From the NCBI RefSeq assembly GCF_001625085.1, contig NZ_BDAW01000062.1, positions 1 to 57,862 on the forward strand: 57,862 nt of DNA. Reading direction: 5' to 3'. The translations under genes were made by a program, and so were the position numbers. The stretch is from Nocardia acidivorans NBRC 108247. Its GTDB lineage: Bacteria > Actinomycetota > Actinomycetes > Mycobacteriales > Mycobacteriaceae. Numbering within the stretch: the first letter of the stretch is position 1; each line of letters opens with the position of its first letter. Shown here piece after piece: positions 41,871 to 50,176 of the stretch. Under the pieces are notes generated by a model that was not told where the DNA came from, did no database searches, and saw only the letters and a program-made list of their open reading frames with translations.

Positions 41871-41911
41871 GAGTCAATACTATTGACTCGAACTCAATAA
41901 GACCCTACGCT
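41871..41911 (+). promoter_or_regulatory. Promoter with overlapping TetR operator of the monooxygenase operon
   Basis: GAGTCAATACTATTGACTC (41871-41889) is a perfect palindrome with one central base. A second, looser one, TATTGA-N7-TCAATA (41881-41899), shares its right half. A promoter TTGACT (41883-41888), 17 bp, TACGCT (41906-41911) lies across them, and the ATG at 41919 is at or next to the expected start, so the mRNA is leaderless. Repressor binding would cover the -35 element. Confidence 0.8.
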
Positions 41912-41918
41912 CGGATAC

Positions 41919-43436
41919 ATGAGTCGCAAGGTTACAGACAAAGCTGTCGGCAACCGGCCCGTCCGGCATTCCCGCATCATCATCGTCGGCAGCGGGTTCT
42001 CCGGACTCGGCCTGGCGATCCGGCTGAGCCAGCAGGGTCGCACCGACTATCTCGTGCTCGAGCGCGGCAATGATGTCGGCGGCACCTGGCGCGACAACAC
42101 CTATCCCGGCGCGGCCTGCGATGTGCCCTCGCAGCTGTACTCGTACTCCTTCGCGCTGAACCCGGAATGGTCGCGCTCGTTCTCCAAGCAGCCGGAGATC
42201 CAGCGCTATATCCAATCCGTCGCCGACAAGTACGACGTGCGCGACAAGCACATCTTCGACTGCGATATGACCGGCGCGCAGTGGAACAACGACACCGCGC
42301 GCTGGGAGATCCAGACCTCACAGGGCGACTTCACCGCCGATATCCTGGTCTCCGCCGTCGGCGCGCTGTGTGAGCCGAACCTGCCGGATATCAAGGGCAT
42401 CAACGACTTCCAGGGCGAGATCTTCCACTCCGCGCGCTGGAACCACGACTCCGATCTGACCGGTAAGCGCGTGGCCGTGATCGGCACCGGCGCCTCCGCC
42501 ATCCAGATCGTGCCGAGCATCGCCAAGCAGGTCGCACACCTGGACGTGTACCAGCGCACCGCGCCCTGGCTGCTGCCGCGCTCGGACCGGCCCTACCTGC
42601 TGCCGGAAAAGCTTGCCTTCAAATACATTCCGGGCGTGCAGGCGCTCTCCCGCGCCGCCATCTACGCCGCCCGCGAGACCCAGGTGGTCGGCCTGGCCAA
42701 ATTCCCGCCCGCCATGAAGATCCTGGAGACCGTGGCGCGCGCCAAGCTGCGCATCGAGGTCAAGGATCCGGAGCTGCGCGCCAAGGTCACCCCGAACTTC
42801 CGCATCGGCTGCAAGCGCATGCTCATCTCGAACGAGTACTACCCGGCGCTGGGCCGCGACAATGTCGACCTGGTGACCGATGGCATTCGGGAGATCCGCG
42901 GCAATTCGATCGTCACCAAGGACGGCACCGAGCGCGAGGTGGACGCCATCATCGTGGCCACCGGCTTCCACGTCACCGATTCCCCGGCGTACGAGACCAT
43001 TTCGGGTCGTGACGGCCGCACCCTGTCCGAGGTCTTCGACGCCATCGGCCAGCAGGGCTACAAGGGTTCGGCCATCAACAACTATCCGAACATGTTCTTC
43101 ATGCTCGGCCCGAACGTCGGCCTGGGCCACACCTCGATGGTGTACATGATCGAATCGCAGATCAACTACATCGCGGACGGCATCGCCACCATCGACCGAC
43201 TGGGCCTGCGCACGGTCGAGGTGCGCAAGGATGTACAGGACGAGTACAACGCCGAACTGCAGCGCAAGCTGAGCGGCGCGGTCTGGAACACCGGCGGCTG
43301 CGCCTCCTGGTATCTGGACAAGCACGGCAACAACACCACGCTCTGGCCGGACTTCACCTTCCGGTTCCGCAGTCTGCTCGAGAAATTCGACGTATCCGCG
43401 TACGAGACTTCACCTTCCGCCCGGCCCGCCGCGTAA
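41919..43436 (+). CDS. Baeyer-Villiger-type flavin monooxygenase
   Basis: A 505-residue class B flavoprotein monooxygenase. The FAD fold is IIIVGSGFSGLGLAIRL, the NADPH fold is VAVIGTGASAIQIVP. The long fingerprint GGTWRDNTYPGAACDV and the short fingerprint FQGEIFHSARWNH (F-x-G-x3-H-x3-W) are both present; the final residue of the latter is Asn instead of the usual Pro/Asp. Such enzymes insert oxygen next to a ketone using NADPH and O2. Leaderless ATG at 41919. With the SDR and esterase behind it this forms a route alcohol/ketone to ester to acid, recalling the mymA operon, but this enzyme is not closest to MymA by eye. Confidence 0.93.
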   Translation: MSRKVTDKAVGNRPVRHSRIIIVGSGFSGLGLAIRLSQQGRTDYLVLERGNDVGGTWRDNTYPGAACDVPSQLYSYSFALNPEWSRSFSKQPEIQRYIQSVADKYDVRDKHIFDCDMTGAQWNNDTARWEIQTSQGDFTADILVSAVGALCEPNLPDIKGINDFQGEIFHSARWNHDSDLTGKRVAVIGTGASAIQIVPSIAKQVAHLDVYQRTAPWLLPRSDRPYLLPEKLAFKYIPGVQALSRAAIYAARETQVVGLAKFPPAMKILETVARAKLRIEVKDPELRAKVTPNFRIGCKRMLISNEYYPALGRDNVDLVTDGIREIRGNSIVTKDGTEREVDAIIVATGFHVTDSPAYETISGRDGRTLSEVFDAIGQQGYKGSAINNYPNMFFMLGPNVGLGHTSMVYMIESQINYIADGIATIDRLGLRTVEVRKDVQDEYNAELQRKLSGAVWNTGGCASWYLDKHGNNTTLWPDFTFRFRSLLEKFDVSAYETSPSARPAA

Positions 43437-43471
43437 TCGCGGTACGGCCCGAACAATCGAAAGTGGTAACC

Positions 43472-44302
43472 GTGAGCAACGACGCTTACTTCAGGGACAA
43501 GGTCTGCGTCATCACCGGCGCGGGCTCCGGCATCGGCCGCGCGCTGGCGCTGAACCTGGCCCGCCGCGGCGCCCAGCTGGCGCTCTCCGATATCGACACC
43601 GACGGCCTGGCCGAGACGGTGCGGCTGTGCGAGAAGTACGGCGTACAGATCAAATCCGATCGCCTGAACGTCGCCGAACGCGAAGCCGTACTGCTCTACG
43701 CCGATGAGGTGAACAAGCATTTCGGCAAGGTCAACCAGATCTACAACAACGCCGGTATCGCACACCACGGCGATGTGCTGGACACCGCGTTCAAGGACAT
43801 CGACCGCATCATGGATGTCGACTTCTACGGAGTCGTCAACGGCACCAAGGCTTTCCTGCCGTACCTGATCGAATCCGGTGCGGGCCACGTCGTGAACATC
43901 TCCAGCCTGTTCGGCCTGATCGCGGTCCCCGGCCAGAGCGCCTACAACGCAGCCAAATTCGCGGTGCGCGGCTTCACCGAGGCGCTGCGCCAGGAAATGA
44001 TCATGAGCGGCAAGCCCGTCAAGGTCACCTGCGTGCACCCCGGCGGCATCCAGACCGCGGTGGCCCGCAATGCCACCGTCTCCGAGGGCCTCAACCAGCA
44101 GAACCTGGCCAGCCTCTTCGACAAGAAGCTGGCCATGCACACCCCCGAGATGGCCGCCCAGACCATTACCGAGGGTGTGGCCCGCGGTCACGGCCGCGTG
44201 CTGATCGGCTGGGAGGCGAAACTCCTCGACCTGTTCGTGCGCAGCACCGGTTCGTACTATCAGCGCATCTCCGCCGTGGTGCAGAAGCGCTTCCTGCCGT
44301 AG
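43472..44302 (+). CDS. Short-chain dehydrogenase/reductase
   Basis: A 276-residue classical SDR. The cofactor motif is VCVITGAGSGIGRALALNL, the structural NNAG is in IYNNAGIAHHG, and the catalytic residues are Ser (VVNISSLFG) and YNAAK (SAYNAAKFAV). The Asp in ALSDIDTDGL after the second strand favours NAD(H). The GTG at 43472 is preferred; GTG 43463 is possible. It starts 35 bp after the monooxygenase and would interconvert the alcohol and ketone forms of its substrate. Confidence 0.93.
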   Translation: MSNDAYFRDKVCVITGAGSGIGRALALNLARRGAQLALSDIDTDGLAETVRLCEKYGVQIKSDRLNVAEREAVLLYADEVNKHFGKVNQIYNNAGIAHHGDVLDTAFKDIDRIMDVDFYGVVNGTKAFLPYLIESGAGHVVNISSLFGLIAVPGQSAYNAAKFAVRGFTEALRQEMIMSGKPVKVTCVHPGGIQTAVARNATVSEGLNQQNLASLFDKKLAMHTPEMAAQTITEGVARGHGRVLIGWEAKLLDLFVRSTGSYYQRISAVVQKRFLP

Positions 44303-44313
44303 GGAATTCAGTC

Positions 44314-45228
44314 ATGCCACAGGTGAATCTGCCGCTGCCCGTCGCGCGGGCGGTGCTGCATCCGATGTTCCGGCTCATGCTCAACAAGCGACTGCCCTTC
44401 GCGGTGCAGCGCACGCTGATGGATCTGGGCGCACCCGCGCAGGGCGCGCTGCGCGGTACACACGCCGAGCGGGTTCGCCTCGGCGGTCGTCCGGCCGAGC
44501 GGGTCACGCTCGGCCCGGCGATCGACAGCGCCACCGTGCTGTATCTGCACGGCGGCGGTTACACCGTCGGCTCGCCCGCGACCCATCGCCCGCTGGCCGG
44601 CTATCTGGCCCGCGAAACCGGTTGCCCCATCCAGGTGCTGGATTACCGCCTGGCTCCCGAACATCCCTTCCCGGCGGCTCTCGATGACGCCGAGGCGGCG
44701 TTCCTGGAACTGATCGCCTTCGGCTATCAGCCCGAACGCATTGCGCTGGCCGGTGATTCGGCCGGTGGCGGACTCGCCCTGGCCCTTGCCATCCGCCTGC
44801 GGGACAAGCACGGTATCACCCCGGCCGCGCTGGGACTGATCGCACCGTGGGGCGATCCGAACGAGATTCCGGAGCGCACCCGCGATCTGGTGATCAACAA
44901 GCCGTGGTCCCGCGCCTGCGCGGCGGCCTACCTGGGCGATGGTGACGGCCTCGACCCCGGGTACGCGCCCATGCTCGCCGATCTGCACGGGCTGCCGCCC
45001 ACCTATGTGCAGGCCGACAAGGGCGAACTGCTGCACGACCAGTGCACCCGGCTCACCGCCAAGCTCCGCGCGGCGGGGGTGGACACCCGATTCACCGAGA
45101 CCGAGGGTCTCTGGCATGTGGCGCAGTTGCAGGCCGCGCTGGTTGCCCCGGCCGCCGCGATAACCCGCGAACTCGGCGAGTTCCTGCGGCAAGCCCTTCG
45201 ACCTGCGCAAACCCGATCCATAGGATAG
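44314..45228 (+). CDS. HSL-family alpha/beta-hydrolase (esterase/lipase)
   Basis: A 304-residue esterase of the hormone-sensitive-lipase group. The oxyanion HGGG is in VLYLHGGGYTVGS, the nucleophile Ser in ALAGDSAGGGLALAL, and His in TETEGLWHVAQL; the acid is likely in the YVQADKGELLHDQ strand (Asp/Glu). It follows the SDR by 11 bp. It would hydrolyse the ester made by the monooxygenase. A 16-bp hairpin ends the operon 17 bp later. Confidence 0.92.
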   Translation: MPQVNLPLPVARAVLHPMFRLMLNKRLPFAVQRTLMDLGAPAQGALRGTHAERVRLGGRPAERVTLGPAIDSATVLYLHGGGYTVGSPATHRPLAGYLARETGCPIQVLDYRLAPEHPFPAALDDAEAAFLELIAFGYQPERIALAGDSAGGGLALALAIRLRDKHGITPAALGLIAPWGDPNEIPERTRDLVINKPWSRACAAAYLGDGDGLDPGYAPMLADLHGLPPTYVQADKGELLHDQCTRLTAKLRAAGVDTRFTETEGLWHVAQLQAALVAPAAAITRELGEFLRQALRPAQTRSIG

Positions 45229-45245
45229 GGGAGACACGGTTCCCG

Positions 45246-45286
45246 AAGCCCGGTCGAACAGGCGATGAGAACCTGTTCGACCGGGC
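45246..45286. terminator. Perfect 16-bp hairpin after the esterase gene
   Basis: AGCCCGGTCGAACAGG pairs fully with CCTGTTCGACCGGGCT around a nine-base loop. No T run follows on the plus strand, but the stem is strong enough to end or pause the transcript. It separates the monooxygenase operon from fadD15. Confidence 0.75.
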
Positions 45287-45317
45287 TGCCGGGTGTGACA
45301 TGTAAGCGTGGCGTAAA

Positions 45318-45331
45318 TTACCCGCGAGTAA
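45318..45331. promoter_or_regulatory. Candidate operator upstream of the acyl-CoA synthetase gene
   Basis: TTACCCGCGAGTAA is a 14-bp inverted repeat with one mismatched pair, 21 bp before the ATG at 45353. The TTAC...GTAA ends recall TTACCGAACGGTAA at 30550. A fatty-acid-responsive repressor is a reasonable guess, not shown. Confidence 0.4.
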
Positions 45332-45352
45332 ACCCACTGTGGAAGGGCAGCG

Positions 45353-47146
45353 ATGCGAGAGTTCGAAGTCCCGGCTACCTACACCATCCCCGAGAACGCC
45401 AATATGTCGGACGGTGCGTTCCGGCATGCGGAGAAGACCCCTGACCTGGTCGTCTTCAATACCCCGGATGGTAAGGGCGGCTGGAACGACGTCACGGCGG
45501 TCGAGTTCGCGAAGACCGTGACCGATGTGGCCAAGGGCTTGGTCGCCTCGGGAATCGAACTCGGAGACCGGGTCGCCATCATGGCCGCCACCTCCTACGA
45601 GTGGGTTGTGCTGGACTTCGCCATCTGGGCCGCCGGTGGCTGCACCGTCGCCATCTTCGACAGCTCCTCGGCCGAGCAGATCCGCTGGATCCTGTCCGAC
45701 TCCGCCACCAAGGCGATCGTCGTGCAGAACGAGAAGCAGCGCGCCACCATCGCCGAAATCGAAGGCGGACTGGGTGATCTGCGCGAGGTGCTGCAGATCG
45801 AGAGCGGTGCGATCGCCGAACTGACCACGCGCGGCGCGGAATTGGACGACAGCGTCGTGCACGACCGCCGCGCCCAGGTGAAGGCCGCCTCGCCCGCGAC
45901 CCTCATCTACACCTCGGGCACCACCGGTAAGCCCAAGGGCGTCATGCTCTCGCACTCCAACCTCTACGCCGAATCGGCCGCGGACCGCTACGCCATGAGC
46001 GAATTCCTGCAGCCCGGGCGCAAATCCCTGCTGTTCCTGCCGCTGGCGCACGTCTTCGCGCGCGCGGTCGCACTCGCCGCGTTCGACGCCGGCGTCACCG
46101 TCGCGCACACCTCGGACTGGTCCACGCTGGTCGAGCAGTTCGGCGAATACAAGCCGAACTTCATCCTCTCGGTACCGCGCGTCTTCGAGAAGGTGTTCAA
46201 CGGCGCCAAGCAGAAGGCGCACGACGGCGGTAAGGGCAAGATCTTCGACTACGCCACCGAGGTGGCCATCGACTACAGCAAATCGCTGCAGAACGGCGGC
46301 CCCGGACTGGTCCTCAAGCTCAAGCACGCCGTACTGGACAAGCTGGTCTTCAGCAAGCTGCGCGAGGCCATGGGCGGCCAGTGCGACTCCGCGGTCTCCG
46401 GCGGCGGCCCGCTCGGCGCGCGCCTGGGCCACTACTTCCGCGGCGCGGGCGTCACCATCTACGAGGGCTACGGTCTGACCGAATCCACCGCGGCCGTCAG
46501 CGTCAACACCCCCAAGCACATCAAGGTCGGCTCGGTCGGCCAGCCGCTGCCGGGGCACGGCGCCAAGGTCGCCGAGGACGGCGAACTGCTCATTCGCGGA
46601 CCCGTGGTGTTCGGCGGCTACTGGAACAATCCGGAGGCTTCCGCCGACGCCTTCGAGGCCGACGGCTGGTTCAAGACCGGTGACCTCGGCGCCATCGACG
46701 AGCAGGGCTTCATCTCCATCGTCGGGCGCAAGAAGGAAATCCTGGTCACCGCGGGTGGAAAGAACGTCTCCCCGGCCATGCTCGAGGATTCGCTGCGCCA
46801 GCACCCGCTGATCAGTCAGGTCATGGTGGTCGGCGACGGGCAGCCGTTCATCGGCGCGCTGATCACCCTGGACCAGGAAACGCTGCCGAAGTGGCGCGAG
46901 CGCAACAACATTCCACCCGAGACCACCATCGAGCATCTGATCGAGAACCCGGCGCTGGTCGCGGAGATCAACGAGGCCGTGGCCGCCACCAACAAGCTGG
47001 TGTCGCATGCCGAGGCCATCAAGAAGATTCGCATCCTGCCGGTCGACTGGACCCAGGAGGGCGGCGAGCTCACCCCGAAGCTCTCGCTCAAGCGCAATGT
47101 GGTCATGAAGCAGTACGCCGCGGACGTGGACGCGATCTACTCCTAG
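45353..47146 (+). CDS. fadD15: Long-chain fatty-acid-CoA ligase, FadD15-like
   Basis: A 597-residue adenylate-forming enzyme that activates fatty acids with ATP and CoA. The P-loop-like motif is TLIYTSGTTGKPKGVMLSH, A5 is YEGYGLTEST, A7 GWFKTGDLG, A8 GRKKEILVTAGGKNVSP, and the catalytic Lys near the end is in GGELTPKLSLKRN. The text is close to mycobacterial FadD15 (Rv2187, about 600 residues). The ATG follows GGAAGGGCAGCG. It is flanked by two strong hairpins, so it seems to be its own transcript even though it follows lipid-catabolism genes. Confidence 0.93.
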   Translation: MREFEVPATYTIPENANMSDGAFRHAEKTPDLVVFNTPDGKGGWNDVTAVEFAKTVTDVAKGLVASGIELGDRVAIMAATSYEWVVLDFAIWAAGGCTVAIFDSSSAEQIRWILSDSATKAIVVQNEKQRATIAEIEGGLGDLREVLQIESGAIAELTTRGAELDDSVVHDRRAQVKAASPATLIYTSGTTGKPKGVMLSHSNLYAESAADRYAMSEFLQPGRKSLLFLPLAHVFARAVALAAFDAGVTVAHTSDWSTLVEQFGEYKPNFILSVPRVFEKVFNGAKQKAHDGGKGKIFDYATEVAIDYSKSLQNGGPGLVLKLKHAVLDKLVFSKLREAMGGQCDSAVSGGGPLGARLGHYFRGAGVTIYEGYGLTESTAAVSVNTPKHIKVGSVGQPLPGHGAKVAEDGELLIRGPVVFGGYWNNPEASADAFEADGWFKTGDLGAIDEQGFISIVGRKKEILVTAGGKNVSPAMLEDSLRQHPLISQVMVVGDGQPFIGALITLDQETLPKWRERNNIPPETTIEHLIENPALVAEINEAVAATNKLVSHAEAIKKIRILPVDWTQEGGELTPKLSLKRNVVMKQYAADVDAIYS

Positions 47147-47186
47147 TTCGCGCCGAGCGCCGATTACTTCGGCGAGGCCGGGAAGT

Positions 47187-47226
47187 CTTTCCCTGTGGAT
47201 GGCGGATCGTCCATCCACAGGGAAAG
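47187..47226. terminator. Perfect 16-bp hairpin between fadD15 and the VOC gene
   Basis: CTTTCCCTGTGGATGG pairs fully with CCATCCACAGGGAAAG around an eight-base loop. It lies 40 bp after the fadD15 stop and only 18 bp before the ATG at 47245, just ahead of its ribosome site, so it could be a terminator or part of a leader. Confidence 0.7.
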
Positions 47227-47244
47227 TCGATCGAGGAGGCAGAT

Positions 47245-47655
47245 ATGCCGTCCGTGAACCCGTGCGTCGTATTCAATGGCAATGCCGAAGAGGCGTTCAC
47301 CTTCTATCAGTCGGTCTTCGGCGGTGAATTGCGGCTGTCCCGCTTCGGCGAGATGCAGGGCAGCGAGAACGTGCCCGAGCAGGTCAAGAACTGGATCGCC
47401 TACGCCTCGCTGCCGATTGCCGGGAGCGAGCTCACCGGAATGGATTCCCCAGCGCAGCCGGTCGATTCGCAGAACCGGGCCCAGATGGTGAATCTGACGG
47501 TGGACTCGGCGGCCGAGGCCGAGCGCGTCTACAACGAGTTCTGCGCCGGCGGCCAGGTCTCCATGCCGCTCGGCAAGACCGAATGGGCCGAGGCGTTCGC
47601 CATGGTCACCGATAAATTCTCGGTGCCGTGGATGATCAGCTACACCCCGCGCTGA
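47245..47655 (+). CDS. VOC/PhnB-like glyoxalase-fold protein
   Basis: A 136-residue protein of the PhnB group of the glyoxalase/bleomycin-resistance superfamily (NPCVVFNGNAEEAFTFYQSVFGGEL, VNLTVDSAAEAERVYNEF, WAEAFAMVTDKFSVPWMISY). Most PhnB-like proteins have no known activity. The ATG at 47245 follows TCGAGGAGGCAGAT. An open frame upstream into fadD15 is only antisense-type read-through and is not used. Confidence 0.9.
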   Translation: MPSVNPCVVFNGNAEEAFTFYQSVFGGELRLSRFGEMQGSENVPEQVKNWIAYASLPIAGSELTGMDSPAQPVDSQNRAQMVNLTVDSAAEAERVYNEFCAGGQVSMPLGKTEWAEAFAMVTDKFSVPWMISYTPR

Positions 47656-47743
47656 ACCCGCTCGAGCGGTAGGAATCCGGCGTCATCGGAATGTCATTGT
47701 TCGCACCGGCGCACGGGCCGATTCCGGCAGTAGGGTCGAATCC

Positions 47744-49327
47744 GTGGCCGGTCGTGAACTTCGAATAGCCGGTGGTATCGCCGCCGCCGCGGTGACCCTC
47801 GGGGTCGCCGAAATCGTCGCGGTGTTCATCAGCCTCGACAGCACACCCCTGCAGGCGATCGGATCGACGATTGTCGATCACACCCCGGATGGGTTGCGCG
47901 AGTGGGTGATTCAGCGATTCGGCACCAAAGACAAACTGGTGCTGTTCGTTTCGATGGGTGTGGTGGCGCTGCTCGTCGCCGGACTGGCCGGACTCGTCGA
48001 GCGGGTACGCCGCCCGGTCGGTTCGGCACTGTTCGCGGTCCTCGGACTGGTCGCGCTCATCGCGGCGGTCTCCCGGCCGCATGCCCCCTGGACCTGGGCG
48101 CTGCCCTCGCTGATCGGCGCGTGGGCGGGAATCATGGTGCTGCGCACCTTGATTCGACGCATCGTTGATTTCGACGCGGCGACCGCGGCGGTTGCCGTCA
48201 CCGCCACCGACATCACCGGCGATGCGGAAAAGGCTGCGGCGGAAGCGGATTCGGGAATCGCGCTGGAGCGGCGACTCGTCATGCGCGGTATCGGGATCGC
48301 ACTCGCCGCCGGCGCGGCCGCCGGTGTCGTGGGACGGGTGCTCGGGGCGCGACGGCACGATGTCTCGGGGGAGCGGGCGGAGGTTCGACTACCGCCCCCG
48401 GCGAGTCCGCAGGTCGAGGTGGACCCCGCCGCCGATCTCCGAATCCCTGGTCTGCCCTCCTATCTCACGCCGAACAGCGACTTCTACCGCATAGACACGG
48501 CTTTGACCGTTCCCCAGGTCAGCAAGGACGACTGGTCACTGCGCATCCACGGCATGGTGGATCGCGAAATCCGCATCAACTACACAGATCTCGGCTCCCG
48601 ACAGGCCATCGAGAGGCTGGTGACGCTCACCTGCGTCTCCAATCCGGTCGGCGGCGATCTCATCGGCAATGCCAGCTGGCTCGGGTACCGCCTGGACGAG
48701 CTGCTGGCGGAGGCCGGTCCGCATCCCGATGCCGATATGGTGTTGTCCCGCAGTATCGACGGCTTCACCGCGGGCAGTCCCCTCGCGGCGCTCACCGACG
48801 GTCGCGATGCCATGCTCGCGGTCGGCATGAACGGTGAACCACTGCCCACCGCCCACGGTTATCCGGCGCGCCTGGTGGTGCCCGGACTCTACGGCTACGT
48901 CTCGGCGACCAAATGGGTGACCGAACTGGAGATCACCAGATTCGATCGCGCACAGGCGTATTGGACCCGGCGCGGCTGGTCCGAACGCGGGCCGATCAAG
49001 ACCGGAACGCGAATCGACACGCCCGGCAGCGGCAAACTCGCGGCGGGCCGGATTACCGTGGCGGGCGTCGCCTGGGCCCAGCATCGCGGCATTCGCGCCG
49101 TGGAAGTGCGCGTAGACAACGGCGAGTGGCAGCCCGCGCGGCTCGCCGCCGAACCCTCGATCGACACCTGGCGGCAATGGGCCTTCGACTGGGATGCCAC
49201 CCCCGGCCCGCACACCCTCTGGGCGCGCAGCACCGACGGCGACGGCGTCGTGCAGACCGCGGATATCGCGGGTGAGGTGCCCGACGGCGCGACCGGATAC
49301 GCCTCGCGATTCGTGCGAATCGGCTGA
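47744..49327 (+). CDS. Membrane-anchored molybdopterin oxidoreductase, SUOX fold
   Basis: A 527-residue protein. About five hydrophobic helices occupy residues 1-205 (IAGGIAAAAVTLGVAEIVAVFI, LVLFVSMGVVALLVAGLAG and others). From about 230 a sulfite-oxidase-type molybdopterin domain follows, with the metal-binding Cys in ERLVTLTCVSNPVGGDLIGNASWLG and a SUOX dimerisation-like C-terminal domain (TVAGVAWAQHRGIRAVEVRVDNGEW). The catalytic domain probably lies outside the membrane. The natural substrate is unknown. TAGGGT (47731-47736) ends seven bases before GTG 47744, so a leaderless mRNA is likely. Confidence 0.9.
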   Translation: MAGRELRIAGGIAAAAVTLGVAEIVAVFISLDSTPLQAIGSTIVDHTPDGLREWVIQRFGTKDKLVLFVSMGVVALLVAGLAGLVERVRRPVGSALFAVLGLVALIAAVSRPHAPWTWALPSLIGAWAGIMVLRTLIRRIVDFDAATAAVAVTATDITGDAEKAAAEADSGIALERRLVMRGIGIALAAGAAAGVVGRVLGARRHDVSGERAEVRLPPPASPQVEVDPAADLRIPGLPSYLTPNSDFYRIDTALTVPQVSKDDWSLRIHGMVDREIRINYTDLGSRQAIERLVTLTCVSNPVGGDLIGNASWLGYRLDELLAEAGPHPDADMVLSRSIDGFTAGSPLAALTDGRDAMLAVGMNGEPLPTAHGYPARLVVPGLYGYVSATKWVTELEITRFDRAQAYWTRRGWSERGPIKTGTRIDTPGSGKLAAGRITVAGVAWAQHRGIRAVEVRVDNGEWQPARLAAEPSIDTWRQWAFDWDATPGPHTLWARSTDGDGVVQTADIAGEVPDGATGYASRFVRIG

Positions 49328-49495
49328 GTTAAGCCACAGCTACGGTCTTTGATGGCAAGGTGACACCTGATTTCGTGAGGTGCGGGTAACTCATCGGTAC
49401 GCCCGAAATTGTTTTTGCACACGACCGGCGGCACGCGTGCGCAACGGTCAGCGGCTGGCGAGCTGTGCGCCGAAGTCACGGAGAGGCGGAACCGT

Positions 49496-50116
49496 ATGAC
49501 CGGAGTACTGGAGTGGGCGCGGGCGGAGAACCTGCAGCCCGAACCGATCACCCTCGAGGTCTGGAAGCAGTTGCCGCGCGACTTCTGCCGCCTGGTCGAA
49601 GTGGTGAACGGTGATGTGGTGCGGGCGGATTCGGCCTCGCACCGGCACCACAATGCCGCGCGCCGCATCGCCGCCATGATCGAGGTCGCCGCCGCATCGC
49701 ATATGGCCCGGTACGGCGACGGACCGCTGTACGTCGGCCTCGAACGGGACGTTCTGCTGTGGGAGCTGCCGCGGTTCACGCTGCGGCGACCCGATATCGC
49801 GCTGTTCACCTGCGCGCCAACGGGTTCCGGCGCACTACCCGCGGCCCGGGTGAAGATCGCGGTGGAGGTGGTGTCACCGCTGACCGAGCGCATCGACACC
49901 ACCGATAAGCAGGCGGAGTACGCGCAGGCCGGAATCCCCTGGTACTGGCTGGTTTACCTGGACGGCGACCATGTGACCACCATCCAGACCCATGTGCTGG
50001 TGCTCGGCCACTATCGGCCGCACCGCCGGCTCACCCCGACCTGCGGCGAAACCCTGATAGATATGCCGATCGAGATCGGCATCGACTGGCCGCGGCTGTA
50101 CGGACTGGTGTACTGA
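49496..50116 (+). CDS. Uma2-family (DUF820) PD-(D/E)XK endonuclease-like protein
   Basis: A 206-residue protein of the Uma2 family. The nuclease core can be traced: Glu in RLVEVVNGDVV, RRPDIALFT (Asp), KIAVEVVSPLTERIDTTDKQAEYAQAGIPWYWLV (Glu, Lys). The family is widespread in actinobacteria and cyanobacteria, often in many copies, with unproven function. The ATG at 49496 has GGAGAGGCGG upstream. The 168 bp before it show no clear feature. Confidence 0.88.
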   Translation: MTGVLEWARAENLQPEPITLEVWKQLPRDFCRLVEVVNGDVVRADSASHRHHNAARRIAAMIEVAAASHMARYGDGPLYVGLERDVLLWELPRFTLRRPDIALFTCAPTGSGALPAARVKIAVEVVSPLTERIDTTDKQAEYAQAGIPWYWLVYLDGDHVTTIQTHVLVLGHYRPHRRLTPTCGETLIDMPIEIGIDWPRLYGLVY

Positions 50117-50127
50117 GCCCGAACACG

Positions 50128-50159
50128 CGGGCCCGCTGCGCCATCGCGCAGCGGGCCCG
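50128..50159. terminator. Strong bidirectional hairpin between Uma2 and MFS genes
   Basis: CGGGCCCGCTGCGC pairs fully with GCGCAGCGGGCCCG around CATC, followed by TT. It lies between the convergent Uma2 and exporter genes and should serve both. Confidence 0.85.
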
Positions 50160-50176
50160 TTCGCCGGTTCGAGGGT

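Noticed and set aside
45092..47218. 708-codon minus-strand open frame
   Set aside because: Antisense to fadD15 and the esterase end; no domain or ribosome site.
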